From an uncultured Nesterenkonia sp. (GTDB lineage: Bacteria > Actinomycetota > Actinomycetes > Actinomycetales > Micrococcaceae), in NCBI GenBank assembly GCA_946221825.1, contig CAMINA010000015.1:1-15209 (forward strand): a stretch of 15,209 nt of DNA, written 5' to 3'. Each line of letters begins with the position of its first letter. The stretch's first letter is position 1. Both the position numbers and the translations under genes were made by a program. The notes under the pieces were generated by a model. It saw only the letters and a program-made list of their open reading frames with translations. It ran no database searches and was not told the DNA's origin. Of this stretch, positions 14,399 to 15,209 are shown piece after piece.

Positions 14399-15034
14399 TC
14401 ACAGTCCCTGGTCACGGAACCGTTTCGCGTCGGCGTCGTCGAGAGACTCCTCCAGCAGCCAGCGATTGGCGCGCAGCGTCTGCAGATCCTGGCGGACCAC
14501 GCGGTCCCGTGTCTTAGCCACAGCTTCGGCCAACAGACTGACCTGAGCCTTGAACTCTGCAGCATGCTCGGGCTTGGCCGCATCGGGCAGCTGCAGGAAG
14601 ATCTCCAGAGTGTGCGGCAGATGATGTTCCACCGTGCGGCGCACGCCCTCCTGATGTTCGGGCACCCGATCCAAGGAGGACCATCGCTCGACGATCTCCT
14701 CCAGACCGACCACCATCATGCGCAGCTGACCCTGAGTCGAAGGCGGCAGCTGCTGGGACCGGCCCCGGATGGTCTGCTCCAGGGTCTGCAGCTGCTTCTG
14801 CAGGTCCTGCTGCTCGGAGCGGACCTCAGTGGCCCGACGCTGAACGGACAATTCCCGGCCGTGCATCAGCCCATAGGTTCCGGCACCTCCCGCAGCCCCC
14901 AACGCGACGCCGGCCGCGACGGCCCACGGGTTGGGCAGAAGAAGAAGGGTCAGGCCCAGGCAGAGGATCACGAACGCCGCTCCGGAGACGAGGAGCTTGA
15001 GGTAGTGCTGTTGAGGGCGTTCGTTCATGCCCAT
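14399..15034 (-). CDS. Uncharacterised two-TM protein with cytoplasmic coiled coil
   Basis: I do not recognise a named family with confidence. The 211-residue protein has two adjacent TM helices (about 12-33 and 36-57) separated by a tight turn at NPWA. A heptad-rich, Gln/Glu/Arg-rich probable coiled coil follows (62-95), then a helical C-terminal domain. The stretch VEHHLPHTLEIFLQLPDAAK near 135-154 faintly recalls the LP-T-x(5)-Y/F-L helix of XpaC-like proteins; this is only an impression. In-frame ATGs at 15034 and 15028 both lack a Shine-Dalgarno. A TAGTCT box (15036-15041) ends 7 nt before the second ATG, so the mRNA may be leaderless. The gene precedes a TetR gene by 21 nt and is divergent from tRNA-Pro. 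Confidence 0.75.
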   Translation of the reverse strand: MGMNERPQQHYLKLLVSGAAFVILCLGLTLLLLPNPWAVAAGVALGAAGGAGTYGLMHGRELSVQRRATEVRSEQQDLQKQLQTLEQTIRGRSQQLPPSTQGQLRMMVVGLEEIVERWSSLDRVPEHQEGVRRTVEHHLPHTLEIFLQLPDAAKPEHAAEFKAQVSLLAEAVAKTRDRVVRQDLQTLRANRWLLEESLDDADAKRFRDQGL

Positions 15035-15087
15035 AAGACTATCGCCGAAACCTCAGTGAGAGCATGACAGCCGGGACCGCCCTCGTT

Positions 15088-15117
15088 TTGCCTCAGCGCC
15101 GGGGATGTCGCTAGTAT
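15088..15117 (+). promoter_or_regulatory. Promoter of tRNA-Pro
   Basis: A -35 box TTGCCT (15088-15093) and a -10 box TAGTAT (15112-15117) are 18 bp apart. Transcription would begin near 15124, leaving a leader of about 36 nt before the mature tRNA. The downstream stable RNA gene makes this the best-supported promoter in the window. Confidence 0.6.
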
Positions 15118-15159
15118 TGAGTTCTGCGATTCGTAGCCCTTGGGCCATATCGCAGGCCA

Positions 15160-15209
15160 CGGGGTGTGGCGCAGTTTGGTAGCGCGCCTCGTTCGGGACG
15201 AGGAGGTCG
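15160..15209 (+). tRNA. tRNA-Pro(CGG), 5' part, cut by the window end
   Basis: The 5' acceptor strand CGGGGTG is followed by the D arm GCGC/GCGC with AGTTTGGTA loop and the anticodon arm CCTCG-TTCGGGA-CGAGG. The anticodon is CGG, reading the proline codon CCG. The variable loop AGGTC and the first T-stem base are present; the T arm and 3' acceptor strand lie beyond the window. Other proline tRNAs share this CGGGGTG-TG-GCGCAG start. Confidence 0.93.

Noticed and set aside
14392..14401. TGAC-N2-GTCA dyad before tetR
   Set aside because: Only 4-bp half-sites, overlapping the stop codon of the upstream gene; too short to call an operator.

Overview
The window is high-GC chromosomal DNA. Its long housekeeping genes, GTG/TTG starts, ThrE-type exporter, otsAB trehalose pair, Lrp-ald and IclR-malate synthase pairs suggest an actinobacterium, probably of the Micrococcaceae (Nesterenkonia/Arthrobacter-like). 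The placement is an inference from gene content and composition, not a database result. I see no insertion sequence, prophage, CRISPR array or recognisable defence system. This looks like core metabolic DNA with some regulatory detail worth checking.

Left part (1-7030): the 3' part of a uracil-DNA glycosylase gene (+) converges on a ThrE-family amino-acid exporter gene (-) with an unusually long disordered N-terminus. Upstream of thrE, on the same strand, lie a perfect 26-bp palindrome and a tRNA-Val(CAC) with encoded CCA. Next come an SDR-type NAD(P)H-binding protein (-), a 324-bp non-coding stretch with two strong GC hairpins and an AGTACT-centred dyad, a DHA2-type drug-efflux transporter (-) with a large inverted repeat just before its RBS, a tRNA-Thr(TGT) (-), and a membrane-anchored DsbA/thioredoxin-like protein (-).

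Middle (7205-9498): otsA and otsB (+) overlap by 4 bp and form a trehalose synthesis operon, divergent from the DsbA-like gene.

Right part (9598-15209): an Lrp/AsnC regulator (-) is divergent from alanine dehydrogenase ald (+), a classic regulator-target pair. ald converges with, and overlaps by 14 bp, an IclR-family regulator (-). That regulator is divergent from malate synthase A aceB (+). A TGGAA-N6-TTCCA inverted repeat sits across the iclR start codon, and iclR looks leaderless, suggesting autoregulation together with control of aceB. Beyond aceB are a TetR regulator and, upstream of it on the same strand, an uncharacterised two-TM coiled-coil protein. The window ends inside a tRNA-Pro(CGG) gene (+) with a recognisable promoter.

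The metabolic theme is ordinary: trehalose (osmoprotectant), alanine/pyruvate interconversion and glyoxylate assimilation, each with its local regulator. The least explained unit is the TetR plus membrane/coiled-coil pair at 13859-15034.
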